In this document: positions 21,068-33,705 of the stretch, piece by piece
Layout: every line of letters begins with the position of its first letter
How positions within the stretch are numbered: the first letter of the stretch is position 1
Source of the DNA: Pilatotrama ljubarskyi
Lineage: Eukaryota > Basidiomycota > Agaricomycetes > Polyporales > Polyporaceae
Direction: 5' to 3'
Length of the DNA: 64,000 nt
Assembly (NCBI GenBank): GCA_022385805.1
Contig: MU277721.1
Location: forward strand, 1 to 64,000
Position numbers and translations under genes: made by a program
The notes under the pieces: model-generated
Databases searched by the model: none
Told to the model about the DNA's origin: nothing
Seen by the model: only the letters and a program-made list of their open reading frames with translations

Positions 21068-24000
21068 TCAGTCCGAGTCGTTATCGGGCGGCGGGCCCTC
21101 GATATCGACGTGGCCTTTCTCGTCCATCCGCGCGTCCTTCGTGGACACCTTGATTCCCGCCTCGCGAATCGCGCGCTCCTCCGCCTCGCCCAGTCCGAGT
21201 GGGTCCCTCGGGAGCCAAATGATCGGCTGCGGCTCGATGCTCGCGGGGTGGTAGAAGTCCTTCGGCCCGGCGTCCTCGTCCACACCGCGTATCGAGCTCA
21301 CGTGGTCCTCCGCGCCCTCCTCCCGCTCGACGCCCGGCGCACCAGGTTTCGCAGACGCCGCGCGAGCGCGCTCCGTGTCCTCGATCGAAACGACGCCTTT
21401 CGCCTTGCCAGACGCGGTCAAGTCGACGGAGCCGGACGGGCTCGTGCGCTTGCGCGCGCTGCGCTTCTCGACGTCCTTCGCAGGGACGCCCTTGATCGAC
21501 GTCTGGTCGTCAAGCTCCTGCGTGGCCACAGCGACGTTCGGGTCCCTCGCTCCGTGCGTCATTTCCGCGAGCGTGAGAGGCAGGAAGTGCGTCAGCGGGC
21601 CGTAGGAGTTGTTTATGATGAGGTGGAAGAAGGCCTGCCAGAGGTGATCAGCGCTCCGTCCCAGCTGGCATGCGACAGAAGGGGAGAGAACTCACGGTGA
21701 ACGCGATGAGCACGATCATGAGCGCGCCCTCCGGAATCGCACCGGGGTTCCCATCCGGATCCTGCGACAGGAAGAACAGCGCCGCAAGGCAGATCTGCTG
21801 GAGGTAGAGACCAACGAAGAGGTGCTGAATCGCCCTCGGGAAGAACAGACCACCCGTCTCGCCCGTCTTCTGCCCGTCGAGTTGCCAGAGGAACAGGTAC
21901 TTGTACATCTGGTAAAAGAGGAAGAATGTGACGGCGGACAGGCCGTTGATGATAGGGGAGATGATGCTGTATGCCAAGGCTACGGAGCGCATTAGTTCGT
22001 GATCAAGGGAAGAAATGAGGGGTGACATACTGATGACAACGAGCAGAGTGATCGAGGGGAAGAGCGTGCCCCAAGCCACTGACCGGAGCGTGTACTTTAT
22101 CTGGTAGATCGACCGAGGGGTGGAACCCAGTATGAAAAGCTTCACGTAGTAAAGCACGAGCGGTACGACCTGCAGGAAGCCCGACGCGGTACCTGACAGG
22201 CCCTGCAGGATGATATAGCTGCGGAGAACATGAGCGAGGGGTTCACCATGAGAACGACAGGTGAACGTACGTGAGGAAGAAGTTCGAGGCCTTCGGGAGA
22301 TACTGTGCAAGCAGGGAAGGGATGGAGCCAGGGTTGTTGAGGAGTTGAGGGAGGGAAGCGATGATGCCGGACGAGAGGGTGACGATAAGGAACGAGTTCT
22401 ACACGGACACCGTCAGCTCCCGCCACGCCTCCTACTTTGCGGTATATCACTTACGAATACGAGGAACAGGAAGTATCGCGACATCAGGCTGAGTTCGATC
22501 GTCGTCCGCTGCGTCACACCCTCGAACCGCGCGAGCAACCTCAAGATAATCGGAAGCAGCATGTTCAGGACCGCGAGCAACGCCGGGGGAAGGATACCGG
22601 AAATGATCCCGACGATGACAGAAGGCAAGTCGCAGAGCCACGCGAGCCAGCTGTAGGTCGCGCACAGCGAGTGTACGTTCGATACCGCGCCGATGAAGGC
22701 CACTAGAGTCCATCGTCAGCACCAAAAACCCAGCCAGAACTGGCGAGACAGAACGCACCAGGGAATGCCCAAAGGATGATCAACCCAATGGTGATGCACC
22801 AGCTGACCGCCGTCCTCACGCGCACCTCGTACGGGTTCATGTTCAAATTACTCCACACCACATCCTCAGGCGCGAGGCCAACACTCTTCCCCGCCATGCG
22901 GTAAGGCATGTGGTGCGTGAGCACCTGCGCCGCCATATGCGCCGCGATCTGCTGGTTGAACAGGACGAACGCCGAGTTGAGCGGGGGATACGTCTGCGAC
23001 GATCCAGGATCGGGCTTCAGCGCGTCCGGGTGGTTCGTCTCCGCCTCGGGCAGGTTCGTGGTCGTCGCGACGTCGCGTGCGAGCTTGCGCCGCGCCTCGT
23101 GCAGACCCTGATTCGTCTCCGCGAGCTCCTGGCGCGCCCACTCGATCGAATCTACCTTCTTGCCGATCAGAGGGAGCGAGAACGGCAACCACGAGAACGG
23201 AGGCAGGCGGTGGGTCGGACGCTTATTCTTCGGGACGAGCTTCTCCGCGAGCGACACGTCGCCCTGTTCCGCGTCAATGAGGCTGGGATCAGTCAGGGGA
23301 CGGCCGTCGTTGTTCGCTGTGTCCATCGATGTGCGGCGATCAGTCATGCCCATGCCGGACTTCTTCGCTGCCTTGGCCTCCGCCTTGAGCTTCTTGTTGC
23401 GCAACTTCACCGCAGTGTTCAATAGGGTCGTCTCCGCGGACTCGAGCTTCTTGGCGGCCTTTAGGCGGCGTTCGTAGAGGTCGGGCATCTCCTTCAGATC
23501 GCTGCCACATATGTCAGTATGCCTCCGCGCATTGAAACTCTGAAACATACCGATTCAGCCACACTTTGCGGACCCCTCCGGGGAGGTGGGAGAAAAGGTT
23601 GCACAACGCCGACTCGCTCAGGTAGTTGCGCGGTACGCCGGTTATGAGAATTGTGCTCGCCATGGCTGATGACGCGTTCTCAGGCTCAATGAGCCACCTT
23701 TGTCGGGTGACCACGAAGTGCTTCATCTCGTAGCGGATGTTCCACCATATCCAAACTGCACCGCGGTCAGCTCACCGCCGGCCAAAATACACGGTATCGC
23801 TGTACTCACTTGTGAATATCCACGTCAGGATCACGTGTGCGGCATAGCGCGAGAGCTGGTTGCGTGGCACGTTGCCAAACGTGAAGCGGTCGAGCCCAGT
23901 TAGTCCACCGTTGGTGTGCACGGAGGTGACAGGGAGTAGGACGATCCACGAGATGAGCCATATCGGCACCAGTATGCGGACCATCATGCGCAAGAAGCGC

Positions 24001-24851
24001 ACGAAGAAATATGCGTCCATCCCGACCTTCGCGCGAATGTCATGATAGTCGGCCGTGAAGACAGCCCAGGGCCATAGAAAAAAGTTCTTTGTGAGTTCGG
24101 CGGCACGACGACTGGGAAATCAACGTGTCAGCACGCATGTTACGACAGACAGAACGTATGATCATTCAGAGCAGCTGGGGTTATCATGCGCCACATGGCA
24201 CTAGATATGCCATCGCACGCTCCCGCGCACAGAGATGCTGAATGGAAGTCGCGCATACATCCATGCATCGAGGATAGCGAGACTGCCCGAAGCGAAAGCT
24301 ATCACAAGGACGCCGCGCGCAGGAGCCTCGCCGCGTCCGGTACCTCCCAGCCCTCGCGATTGTGGACCCGGCGTCCAACATACGCCGGTCTGGTAGAGTG
24401 AGAGACGACGGACGATGAAGTCACCAACAAAAAAGACGGTGCCTGGGCAGCCTCGCGGCGGAAACTCCGCTCCCCGTTATCCCCAGCGACTGCGCGCCAG
24501 CTCTTCCCCGCTCCCACGGCTGCAACAGAGTCTCCTGACATCTTCCCTTCCATGCGCCTGCCCTCCCCCTTTCCTGCCCGCCTGTCGAGAGGGGCGGTCG
24601 AGAAATGGCAAACTCACCTCTTTGGGGGAATGTATGTGCGAGGCTGGTATATTGCGGGGAAGAAGGGGCGGACGAGGGTGAAGATACCCAATTCGATGCC
24701 AAAGACCGCGGCGTTGAAGACGAGCGCGGTCACGAACGTCGCCGTCGACGCGCTTTGCGCGTTCGAGACGCCGGACGAGGACCTGAGACAAGGTCAGCCA
24801 TGCGCATACAGCGAGCCAGGTCGCGCGCAGGATTGTAACGGGGACTCACAT
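21068..24851 (-). CDS. CSC1/OSCA-type calcium-permeable channel (DUF221, Phm7 family)
   Basis: A multi-pass membrane channel of the hyperosmolality/mechanosensitive CSC1-OSCA-TMEM63 family. Recovered blocks in order are: an N-terminal membrane segment ending YQPRTYIPPK (24782-24625), GMDAYFFVRFLRMMVRIL (about 24010), ASTILITGVPRNYLSE (RRM-like, about 23650), a long cytosolic charged loop (23490-23000), VVWSNLNMNPYEVRVR (about 22850), then several hydrophobic helices between 22780 and 21650. A charged cytosolic tail ends at 21068. The initiator codon appears to be split: AT at 24851-24850, a 67-bp intron (24849-24783), then G at 24782, giving MSSSGVSNAQ. No other in-frame ATG precedes the first conserved block. 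Confidence 0.85.
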
Positions 24852-25705
24852 GAGGTCGTTAGATGAACGGTATGGTAGGGAGGGGGTATGAGTGAGATGA
24901 AGGAGCGACGGGCGGTCGGGAGGAAGATATGGACGAGAAGAGAGAAGGGTTGACGTCGGGGATGGCGCCAGCTGCCAGCCACAATCCACGATCGATCGCA
25001 GACGCCGACGCAAAGTGTGCCTGCACGAGCTCAACCTTCCCTTCCGCTGCCTCCGCTCTTTTGTGCTCCCTCGCTTGCAACAATCAACCTTCTGCGCAAC
25101 TGATCAGCAGGCTGTGTGCCCCGCCATCTTCCCTGCACGAGGATGCGCTTTACGCGAGCAACAGAGCCGCAGGAGAGCGAGTTTCGTCGATTTCTGTAGG
25201 GTGTTGCATACAGCATCCGACGCCTTGTGCGACAGCCGTGTCGTCGGAAGCGAAGCCCAATATTGAGCGGCCCCACCCGCCCCACGACGACGTCACAAGG
25301 CACCTTCTTTTGGGCAACCGGACACGCGAGACGGGCTATGACGCCAGATCCAGATCTGTGCTCCCCTGCCTTGGCAATCTCCCGCGACCGACTGGGCAGG
25401 CTGCGCTCGTCATTATCAATGGGACCACATTGATCCTCCAAGTAGATCCATCCTCCAATGCTGTTCAGCGCAATGAGTTTAGGTACATAGTCTGCCTTCT
25501 CCCAATTTGCACGTGCAGACAGACTGTAGACACACGACATATATGTTCTCCAGCTCAGCGCCACATATTGACAGATGAATCTGTCCGATTTGCATGGCCA
25601 CGAGTTGCGCAGCATCAGCAAACACTTTCAGCCGGATCACTCCATCCTCAAGCCACAACGTATTGTACCGTGCCTTATATACTCTGTAGTTCGTTAGAAT
25701 GGCAC
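24852..25705. other. upstream region of the channel gene and tRNA
   Basis: A long plus-strand frame crosses this region and runs through the tRNA, but it shows no domain and I judge it spurious. I see promoter sequence only. Confidence 0.4.
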
Positions 25706-25777
25706 AGCAACTTGACGCAGTGGAAGCGTGCAGGGCTCATAACCCTGAAGTCCCTGGATCGAAACCAGGAGTTGCTA
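25706..25777 (+). tRNA. tRNA-iMet: initiator tRNA-Met (CAT), copy 1
   Basis: A 72-nt cloverleaf without intron. The 7-bp acceptor stem AGCAACT/AGTTGCT is perfect, the discriminator is A, and the anticodon loop is CTCATAA on a stem with three G:C pairs (GGG/CCC). The T-loop ATCGAAA, flanked by CCTGG/CCAGG, is the eukaryotic initiator form. A T6 run about 20 bp downstream fits Pol III termination. It is identical to the copy at 41365-41436. Confidence 0.9.
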
Positions 25778-27369
25778 TATAGACATCGACTGCACTCCTT
25801 TTTTGGAGTCTGCAGAGCGTGCACCTGCGTCTCACCCGGGTCCATCCGTCGGTGTCGTGTGTTCGGACTTACTCATGCTCAACTCGACTCTCTCTGCTGC
25901 TGTCGTGACTGTACACGATCTCATCCATGGGGTGAGGGCCGCCGAGAGGACGATGGCTTCGTTCACGCGCGCTGCGTCATGATTGTACATGTCCCCATTT
26001 TGGCATGATCGTGCACAGCGCAGTGCACGGCCGCCACGCCGCCACGGACATCTATGTGGAGATGGTATGGTGTGAAAGTCACACGGTCGTTCAGCAGATA
26101 TATGGATGAGTTTCAGCCCGAAACCGATGGATATTCATCAAGTTCCGTTGAAATTCACCCGCATACGGTTGAAAGCGGCAGTTGAAAAGTCAGCCGTTAA
26201 ATGTCCGGTTTCAGCGGGTCATGTCGCGGGTCAGGAAACCAGGTCGGAAACTGGGTGAAGGTGAATCGAGGTTGAAATGCAGCAGCCTTTTACCCCTTAT
26301 GGACTATCTTACTCCTCTGATGGCTCCGATGTACACAAGGGAGCGCAAATAAGCAGTTCCATTACAACCAGACCCCGATACGTGGAGGATACAAATGTAA
26401 CAAGACTATCACCGCTATGTACTGTAGATACCAAGGCGGTGAATCACGTGGAATCCTCCCAGATATAACACTCCTTCATACAGTCTCTCCGCCATCATCT
26501 GAAGACGTACCTGGACAACATGCCTGAATAGCAACACACCGGCATGAGCTCTCATAACTATATAGGGTGATACAAGCCCAGAAGGGAACTGTTAGCACAG
26601 AAGCACATATAAGCACTCACGAGAGAGAAAAACATACTAAATCCTAGACCACCAATCTATCGAGTCTAGATGTAGAGTTCCCTGCAAGTATTAGCTCTCG
26701 CTCGTACCAGTTGACATGCCGAAAGGAGACATGATGACAATAGGGCTCGTGTCGAGGCAGTCTGTAAGCGCCGCCGGAGGCTCTACACAGACAGACCAGC
26801 CTGATGATACTAATATTTAGCAGGATGTTCAGGTTGGAGGAGAGGGATTTCAGATGGGTGCAAGCATGTTACAGAGGAGCTAGGTTCTTGTAACAGGGGA
26901 GGCCCGGGGAGAGCGCATGGTGGGATAAGAGAAAGAGGGAGAGCAGCAGAGCGCCCGTCCTCGCAGCCTCTTTGCATGAGGCGCCGGTACTCCATGGAGC
27001 CATTGGAGCCCCACCACCACCCCAGGTCGTCTCGAATTGCACTAAGTCACTCAGGTTGAATAGCATCCGTAGCCGGGGTGGAAATGACAGTCGGATATTC
27101 ACCCCGCCCTCATCCGTTATCCACCTTTCACCCGCGCCAGGCTGAAAACGGTGCAGTCATCCCAGCGCTGTGTAAGCGCCGGTTGACTTCTATACGCGGC
27201 ATTTTGCACAGTGGACACCACTAGTGATACAGTAGTCTCTACCGGTATCTTACTGTAGTTACCAGCAGTAAGTAGTACATCGAAAGCCCTCTCACACTGC
27301 ACCCATACCGTACTACTACTGTATGACCCCTCGTCGCCCATCTCCGAAAGAACAAATCACGCACTAGTA
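25778..27369. other. region between tRNA and transposon
   Basis: No gene is seen. This stretch is less GC-rich than its neighbours. Around 26090-26280 there are many short GTTGAAA/GGTTTCAG-like words, and around 27050-27160 some loosely similar words. This is too weak to define an element. Confidence 0.35.
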
Positions 27370-27393
27370 AGATTGGCCTCACGCACAACTGAC
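27370..27393 (+). repeat. left terminal inverted repeat of the transposon
   Basis: Matches the reverse complement of 30316-30339 at 23 of 24 positions and directly follows a TA dinucleotide. Confidence 0.9.
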
Positions 27394-27711
27394 TACATCA
27401 CGTGACGTAGAAATGTCACAGGCTTGCGGATTGGGCGGAAGAAATCTTGCGAAACCATAGGTAACGGCAACTCGCCGCTTTCGCAGTAACCATAGGCCTA
27501 AGTGTAATCAATCTATCATTCTCTGCGGAGTTAGGGCTCCAGTATTTGTCTCTCTGAGGTGCTGAGGGAATAGATGGCTGGATACTCGTCGGAGCGTACA
27601 GGCGCCCGTCGGCGCTTCGGGGCTCTGAATATTCCGAGAAAATCCAGGATATAATACAGAGCACCGAGGCATGCCGCCTTCGTCGCTCGTCAGATATCCA
27701 GCCTCTTTGAT

Positions 27712-30078
27712 ATGCCAAAGCGATCCCTACGTGCCCGCTCGTCTATCGCGAACCTTGGAGTTCATGCGCAAAAGAAACGAAGAGTGGAAACGGAGCAAGA
27801 GAATACGCCGCCGCAACAAACGGCGCCTAACTCACCGGTATGTCCTCCTCCTCGTACGTCTCTGCTCTGCAAGGTCTGACACTAGCACACAGGTGCAGGA
27901 CGAGCCGAAACGACCCTCGGACCCTCTCAGTAGCATCGACGAATGTTATCAGCGCGCTATGAGGATTTACGAGGGCGTTGGACGAACTTTCGCTGAGATA
28001 TCCCAACCAGCACAGTGGTGTCCGAGTCCAGCCGCTCCGGATGGCCTCAAAACCGCCCCTACCACGTCTAATACATCTCAGACCGCGATTAGGGATACGA
28101 GAGAACGCATGGAACGTACCGAGCGTCAATATACAGCTGTCCCTCCACCATCTTCCCTGCCAGCTACCGAGCCGGCCGCTGCTCCGTCCATTGCCAGAAA
28201 ACGACCGCTCTTCGAGCCCCCGCCTACGATTCAGGCTGCGCAGGAGGCGTATGACGATCTTGTTGCACTCCTGCGCCCGCACCGCTCGAAAGGCAGAGGC
28301 TACAAGCCTTTCCAGGCAGGGAGCGACCACATGCAGCGCCGCATGCAGCAGATGCGCATGTTCCTGTCATTCTACCTCCGTGGCGGTAGAACGACGGGCT
28401 GGATCGCGTCCTCTTTGATGGTTGCGAGTGCGTTCGAGAAGGGCCCGGCGTTTGCTCGGTCTTTGAGGGCTTGGACGCGCGAGTTCCTGGCAGATCGTCA
28501 TGCGCTTCCCACAGACGTTGAGCACACATGGTCGCAGTCCATCCTTGAACAGAAGCCGGGTCTGAAAGAGGCAATATCAGTGCATCTTCAGAGTCTCGGA
28601 AAGTTTGTGCGCGCTATCGACATCGTGCACTTCACGTCCGAGCCCGTCACTCTTCTTCGCTTTGGGCTCGCGAAGCCGGTGTCCCTCGCGACTGCACAGC
28701 GCTGGATGCACGCACTCGAGTATCGATGGACAAAGGCTCCGAACGGGCAATTCGTCGATGGCCATGAACGCGAAGATGTTGTACACTATCGGCAACAGTG
28801 CTTCCTCCCTGCAATGGCGAAACATGATCAGTATGCACGTCAATGGGACAAGGATGGACAGGAGCTTCTTGCCACACCAGGGGCCCCGGATCATGATGCT
28901 GCATCCCATTCGCCGGGCCAGAAACGCGTTGTCTACTGGTGGCACGACGAGTCCACCTTCTACGCTCATGATCGGCGCACCCAACGCTGGGTACATAAGC
29001 GTGAGAAGGCGACCCCGCGCCGCAAAGGAGAGGGGGCCTCCCTCATGGCTGCTGATTTTGTCTCTGCGGAGTATGGCTGGCTACGCTCTCCTGATGGGAA
29101 GGAGTCAACGCGCATACTATTCCGTGCAGGGAAGAATCGGGATGGGTACTTCACACACGAAGAAATTCTCCAGCACGCGACGAAGGCGATGGACATTTTG
29201 CGACGGCATTATCCCGATGAAGAGCATATATTCATTTTTGATAATGCACCTACCCACCTCAAGCGTGCGGCTGATGCCCTCTCTGCGCGGCACATGTCAA
29301 TGGGTCCCACACGTGAGGGAAAGCCTACATTTGGTGTGGAGACTAGCATCCACGACGAGAATGGGAGACCGGTATTTGGACGCGATGGGAAGCCTCTGAA
29401 GGAGAAGGTCCCCATGACGGACACGCACTTCGCTGATGGATCTCCGCAGTCCTTGTATTTCCCGCCAGGCCATCCGCGCGCAGGAGTCTTCAAAGGAATG
29501 GCTGTCATCTTGCAGGAGCGTGGTTATAACACCCAGGGGCTTCGAGCTCAATGCCCAGATTTCAAGTGCAAGCCACCCGCCATCGACTGCTGCTGCCGCC
29601 GTCTTCTATTCAATGAACCAGATTTCCGGGACGTCCAATCACTTCTCGAGATTCACTGCAAGGCACGCGGTTTTCCTGTTCTGTTCCTCCCAAAGTTCCA
29701 CTGTGAACTTAACTGCATCGAGCAATGCTGGGGCTATGCAAAGCGCCTCTATCGCCAGATGCCTGCATCCTCATCGGAAGCCGACCTGGAGAAGAATGTC
29801 ATATCAGCTCTTGACTCGGTGCCTCTAATTGTCATTCGACGGTGAGTAGTACGAGTTTCTGAGGTCGCTGGATCAGTGTGCCATTCAAGGAGCATGATGC
29901 TGATGCTGCTGTCACTGTTCCTAGGTTCTACACCCGTGCCCATCGCTTCATGGACGCTTATCGTCGTGGACTGAACGGGAAGCAAGCTGCTTGGGCTGCT
30001 AAGAAGTACAGCAGCCACCGTGTTCTCCCTAACACCATCCTTGCTGAACTTGACCGAGACGGTATCACTGCAGATTAG
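27712..30078 (+). CDS. DDE transposase of the Tc1/mariner-like element
   Basis: Three exons: 27712-27837, 27893-29841 and 29925-30078, giving 742 residues. A longer single-frame start at 27671 would give a different N-terminus. I prefer ATG 27712, because removing the 55-bp intron joins a basic N-terminus (MPKRSLRARSS...KKRRVE, a likely nuclear signal) in phase to VQDEPKR. Catalytic acids are proposed as WHDESTF (about 28951), FIFDNAPTH (about 29240) and CELNCIEQCWGY (about 29710), the last resembling the Tc1/IS630 NPIExxW motif. About 155 residues separate the second Asp from the Glu, far more than the roughly 34 of classic Tc1; this insert carries cysteine-rich CPDFKCKPPAIDCCCRR. The last exon ends in a short basic domain. 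No stop or frameshift is seen. Confidence 0.85.
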
Positions 30079-30315
30079 ACATATATCTTTGACTCTCCTC
30101 TTACTGGATCGTCCTCTGTATATATTGTGTATATATTGCCTCTGTTACAGTCCAAGGCACTCGGTGCGCTAAGATTCTGTCAAAGACGAAGGCTTGCGCC
30201 CGCTTCATCATGGCGGGCGCCACAGGAAGTCCGCGTTAGGACTTACACCACATTATTCACTGCGTGGATACTGAAGCGCTCGGATCATGTGCTTTGGTCA
30301 CGGTGTGACATAGTG

Positions 30316-30339
30316 GTCAGTTGTGCATGAGGCCAATCT
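30316..30339 (-). repeat. right terminal inverted repeat of the transposon
   Basis: Inverted copy of 27370-27393 with one mismatch, followed by the duplicated TA at 30340-30341. Confidence 0.9.
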
Positions 30340-30496
30340 TAGCGGAGGTACGTCGAGGCCGAAGCGGTGAGATGTCAGGGCGTGTCACTTCGAGTTGCAA
30401 GGCACTCACAAGAAGACAGGAAGCCACCCCCTTGCGTCCGTCTTCCCACAGTCGCCATGTTGATCGTCGCACGGCTCCTGCGCGGCCGTGGGCACC

Positions 30497-30503
30497 TATA
30501 TAA
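30497..30503 (+). promoter_or_regulatory. TATA box of P450-3
   Basis: TATATAA, 94 bp upstream of the P450-3 ATG and 155 bp downstream of the transposon's right flanking TA. Confidence 0.55.
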
Positions 30504-30590
30504 TCGAATATGTCGCCTGCGCAGCGGCGCACTGCCGGATTGCGACCGTTTTCCTCACCCTCTCGTCACGACGTCAAACTTTCGGCGAGC

Positions 30591-33077
30591 ATGCTGGACT
30601 ACTCCCGGGCGACAGTCCCCCTGCTCCTGCTCGTCCTATTCTGGGCCGTGAAGAAGTATGCGGCGTTCAGACAGGTCGTGCGCTCTATCAAGTAAGTATG
30701 CGCTCGTTCCAATCCGGTGGCACGTTCGAAAGCGACTGCCCCTCGGCATAGTACAAGTGTCACGGGTATAACACTCCTGCTGCAGCGACTGGCCGGGCTT
30801 CCGCACGCTCTTCAACGACAGGTTCGTGTTCTTCCCGTTCCGGGTCCGCTGGATCGCTACGGGCATGCAATGGCCCTACTACACCAAGTACGGGGACTTT
30901 GCGAAGATCGGCTGGGACGTCATCGCGGCGGTACGTGCATTCTTCGTACTCGTCCTGCTGCTGGTGTCCTCGCCAGCCCGTTCCAACGAGCGAGCCGTTC
31001 AAAATCTGACCCTTGCGTGTCCCAGGTCAATGTGCTCCCCACCCCGGGTGCTTCTTTCTACATCGCGGACCCAGCTATAGCCAAGGTGTGACTCAGGATC
31101 ACCCGCACGTAGTAGCACACGGCAGGTCGACTGAGCGAGAGAATGTGGATACAGGAGATCATCGGGGCCAGGTCGCGCTTCCCCAAACCGCTCGACGCGT
31201 ACGAGCTCCTCACGACGTTCGGCGGGAACATCCTCGTCACCGAGGGAGAAGAGTGGAAGCGGCAGCGCAAGGTCGCCGCGCCCGCGTTCTCGGAGGTGCG
31301 TCAGCGCATACGATCCGCGCGTGCTCGCTCGTGCCCTTCACGAGCCTGCTGTGCCTAACGACGCGTTGTAGCGCAACAACAGGCTCGTATGGGACGAGAC
31401 CATTCGCATCATAGAGGACATGTTCCAGAATGTGTGGGAAAACAAGGACGTGGTAGAGATCGACCACGTTATGCAGTTGACGGTCCCCGTAAGCCCTCCC
31501 TCCGCCCGCCGTACGGAGTCTGAAGCGCGTAAATACATGATAACCTTCAGATCACGCTGCTCGTCCTCGGCGCAGCGTCCTTTGGCCGACGCATGTCCTG
31601 GAACGAGGACAACATCGCGCCCCCGGGCCACTCCATGACCTTCAAAGACGCGCTGCACGAAGTCTCGCATCGGCTCACTCTGAGGGTCATCTTCCCGCAG
31701 TGGTTCATGCGCATCGGTACGCCCAAGATGCGGCATTTTGCGAGAGCGTACGACGAGCTTGGCGTGCGTGCTTCACTATGGTACGGCCCAGGGGCTCGGA
31801 TATGCTCATGAAATCGGCGGGGGCTGCAGAAATACCTGGAGGAGATGGTCGAAGCCCGCAGAGCATCTGCGTCGAAGGAGGAGCGCTACGACCTCTTCAA
31901 CAGCCTGCTAGCCGCGAACGAAGGCAGCGACGCGAAGATGACGGACAGCGTGCTCCTCGGTCAGCTAATTTCTCTCTGTTCAATCCACCGTTTGTTCCTG
32001 ACTCGCACATGAACATGAACAGGGAACGTCTTCGTCTTCCTGGTGGCCGGCTATGAGGTACTCGCGAACCCGCGATCGATCCCTCTCTATGGTACTGACG
32101 CCGTCTCCGTAGACGACGTCGCACACGCTCGCGTATGCCTTCATCTACCTCGCGCTTTACCAAGAGGAACAAGAGAAGTACTACCAGAGCATCAAGGCTG
32201 CGATGCCTGCAGACAGAGCACCCGTAAGCATCAACACACCTATATCGCTCCTCGTCATCCTCTGAAATCTCATTATCTCTTGACTCAGACATATGACGAA
32301 CTCAGCTCGTTCGCCTACTCGCTCGCGTGCGTCTCTTCGCATTACATCCCTACAGCCTCAGCCTGACTCGCTCCCGGCTAACCCGACCCAACGACCTCAG
32401 CGTGTTCAATGAGACCCTGCGGCACTTCCCGCCCGTGATCAACATCCCCAAGACGCCCGTCGACGACGCCGTCTTCACGGTGACGAACGCGGCGGGCGAG
32501 AAGAGGACGCTCGCCATCCCGCGCGGCTCGTACATCAACATCTGCACCTCCGGGCTGCATAACAACCGTGCGCCTTCCTCCCTTCTGCACGCCCTTCAGG
32601 GTTGAGGCCTGACTGCTTACTCTCGCACTGCGGGGATATAGCGCACTACTGGGACGAACCGGAAGCGTTCAAGCCTGCGCGGTTCCTGGGCAATTACCCG
32701 CGCGACGCGTTCCTGCCGTTCAGCGGCGGCCCGCGGGGGTGCATCGGACGAGGGTGCGTTCCTGCCGTTCCTGCACAGTTGCACGTACTGTACCGTACCT
32801 CTTCTTCACCTCTGATAACTTGCGAACGTAGGTTCTCTGAGACGGAAGCCGTCGCGGTCCTCACGATGATCATCTCGCGGTACAAGGTCGAGGTGCGCGA
32901 GGAGCCGCAGTTCGCGGGCGAGACCTTTGAGCAGCGCAAGGCGCGCCTGCTGAAGAGTCAGCACAGTCTGACCGTGTAGTGAGTCTTCTGCTGGGCCCTG
33001 ATGGATAGAGAGGAATGCTGACCGGAGGCTTATTGCATAGCCCGGAACGCGCGCCTCTGGTCTTCAGGCGCAGGTGA
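30591..33077 (+). CDS. cytochrome P450 monooxygenase (P450-3)
   Basis: Many small exons. The anchor is MLDYSRATVPLLLLVLFW, then NDWPGFRTLF. Conserved blocks are EEWKRQRKVAAPAFSE (C-helix, about 31247-31296), ITLLVLGAASFGRR (about 31552), the I-helix FLVAGYE|TTSHTLAYAF across an intron (32036-32139), FNETLRHFPPV (ExxR, about 32410), KPARFLGNYPRDAFLPF (about 32670) and the heme loop FSGGPRGCIGRG (about 32718-32754). A terminal exon reads PERAPLVFRRR and stops at 33075-33077, spliced from ACCGT at about 32977. All functional residues are intact. It is clearly paralogous to P450-4 at 44174, with matching exon ends and motifs. Family number and substrate are unknown. Confidence 0.87.
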
Positions 33078-33705
33078 AGCGGCCATCGGTGTTGAAGCGG
33101 GATTATCTTGTGTGGTCTGTTTTCGGAGACTTGGCTATAGCAGGCGTTCGGTATTGTATCATCATAAACGTGCCAGTCTCCGTGGTTCCTCTTGATGCGC
33201 AGCCATTGAGGAGGTTCGCGTAAAAGGTCAAAACAACAGAACGAGCCTGGAGACAACCGGTTTCACGATCTCTTCGGCGCCTCGTCATAGTAACTTTTGA
33301 TAATTTCCTTGCCGGCTAGGACGCTCAAATGTACGGCTCTCCAGCCAAAGTCGACGAGAGCGTTCTGTGGGATAGGTGTATGTCAACAAATTGACACCAT
33401 CGTCCCTCGCTAAAGTGGGGCGTCTAGCCGAGCTGAAGAACACTTCACGTCGTTCTGCGGGCCCCCCCATTCGCCGTCAAACGATGTCGATTTGCGGCCG
33501 GTGTCGGTTGACACACCCGCAACTGACCACAGCAGCGCCTGAGATGAGTACAGGGCTACTCGAGCCCGAGGGGCGTTTTAATACCTACACCTTGAGATAC
33601 CGCCTGATTCCCCAGTCCCATGACGTCGGCTGTACATCAGTGGGTCTGGCGTCGCTTGGACCACGCAAACTCTGTGAATAATCGCTGACTGACCTTCTGA
33701 AGCCA
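33078..33705. other. intergenic region
   Basis: I see no coding block between P450-3 and the tannase fragment. It contains presumed P450-3 3' UTR. Confidence 0.4.

Larger units (their letters stand above)
27370..30339 (+). mobile_element. complete Tc1/mariner-like DNA transposon (2,970 bp)
   Basis: Terminal inverted repeats of 24 bp with one mismatch (AGATTGGCCTCA-C/T-GCACAAC...) sit at 27370-27393 and 30316-30339. The element is flanked on both sides by TA (27368-27369 and 30340-30341), the target duplication of the Tc1/mariner superfamily. Inside is one intact three-exon transposase. The near-identical ends and open frame suggest recent activity. The insertion lies about 250 bp upstream of the P450-3 ATG and 155 bp upstream of its TATA box. 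Confidence 0.88.

Noticed and set aside
24929..26008. 359-codon open frame on the plus strand
   Set aside because: It runs straight through the initiator tRNA, shows no domain and has low-complexity composition; it is chance.
26090..27160. Non-autonomous element bounded by GTTTCAGCC-like inverted words
   Set aside because: Similarity between the ends is short and gapped, and no target duplication is seen.
27671..27711. Transposase start at 27671 in the single long frame
   Set aside because: Removing the 55-bp intron requires another frame upstream, which gives a basic N-terminus from ATG 27712.
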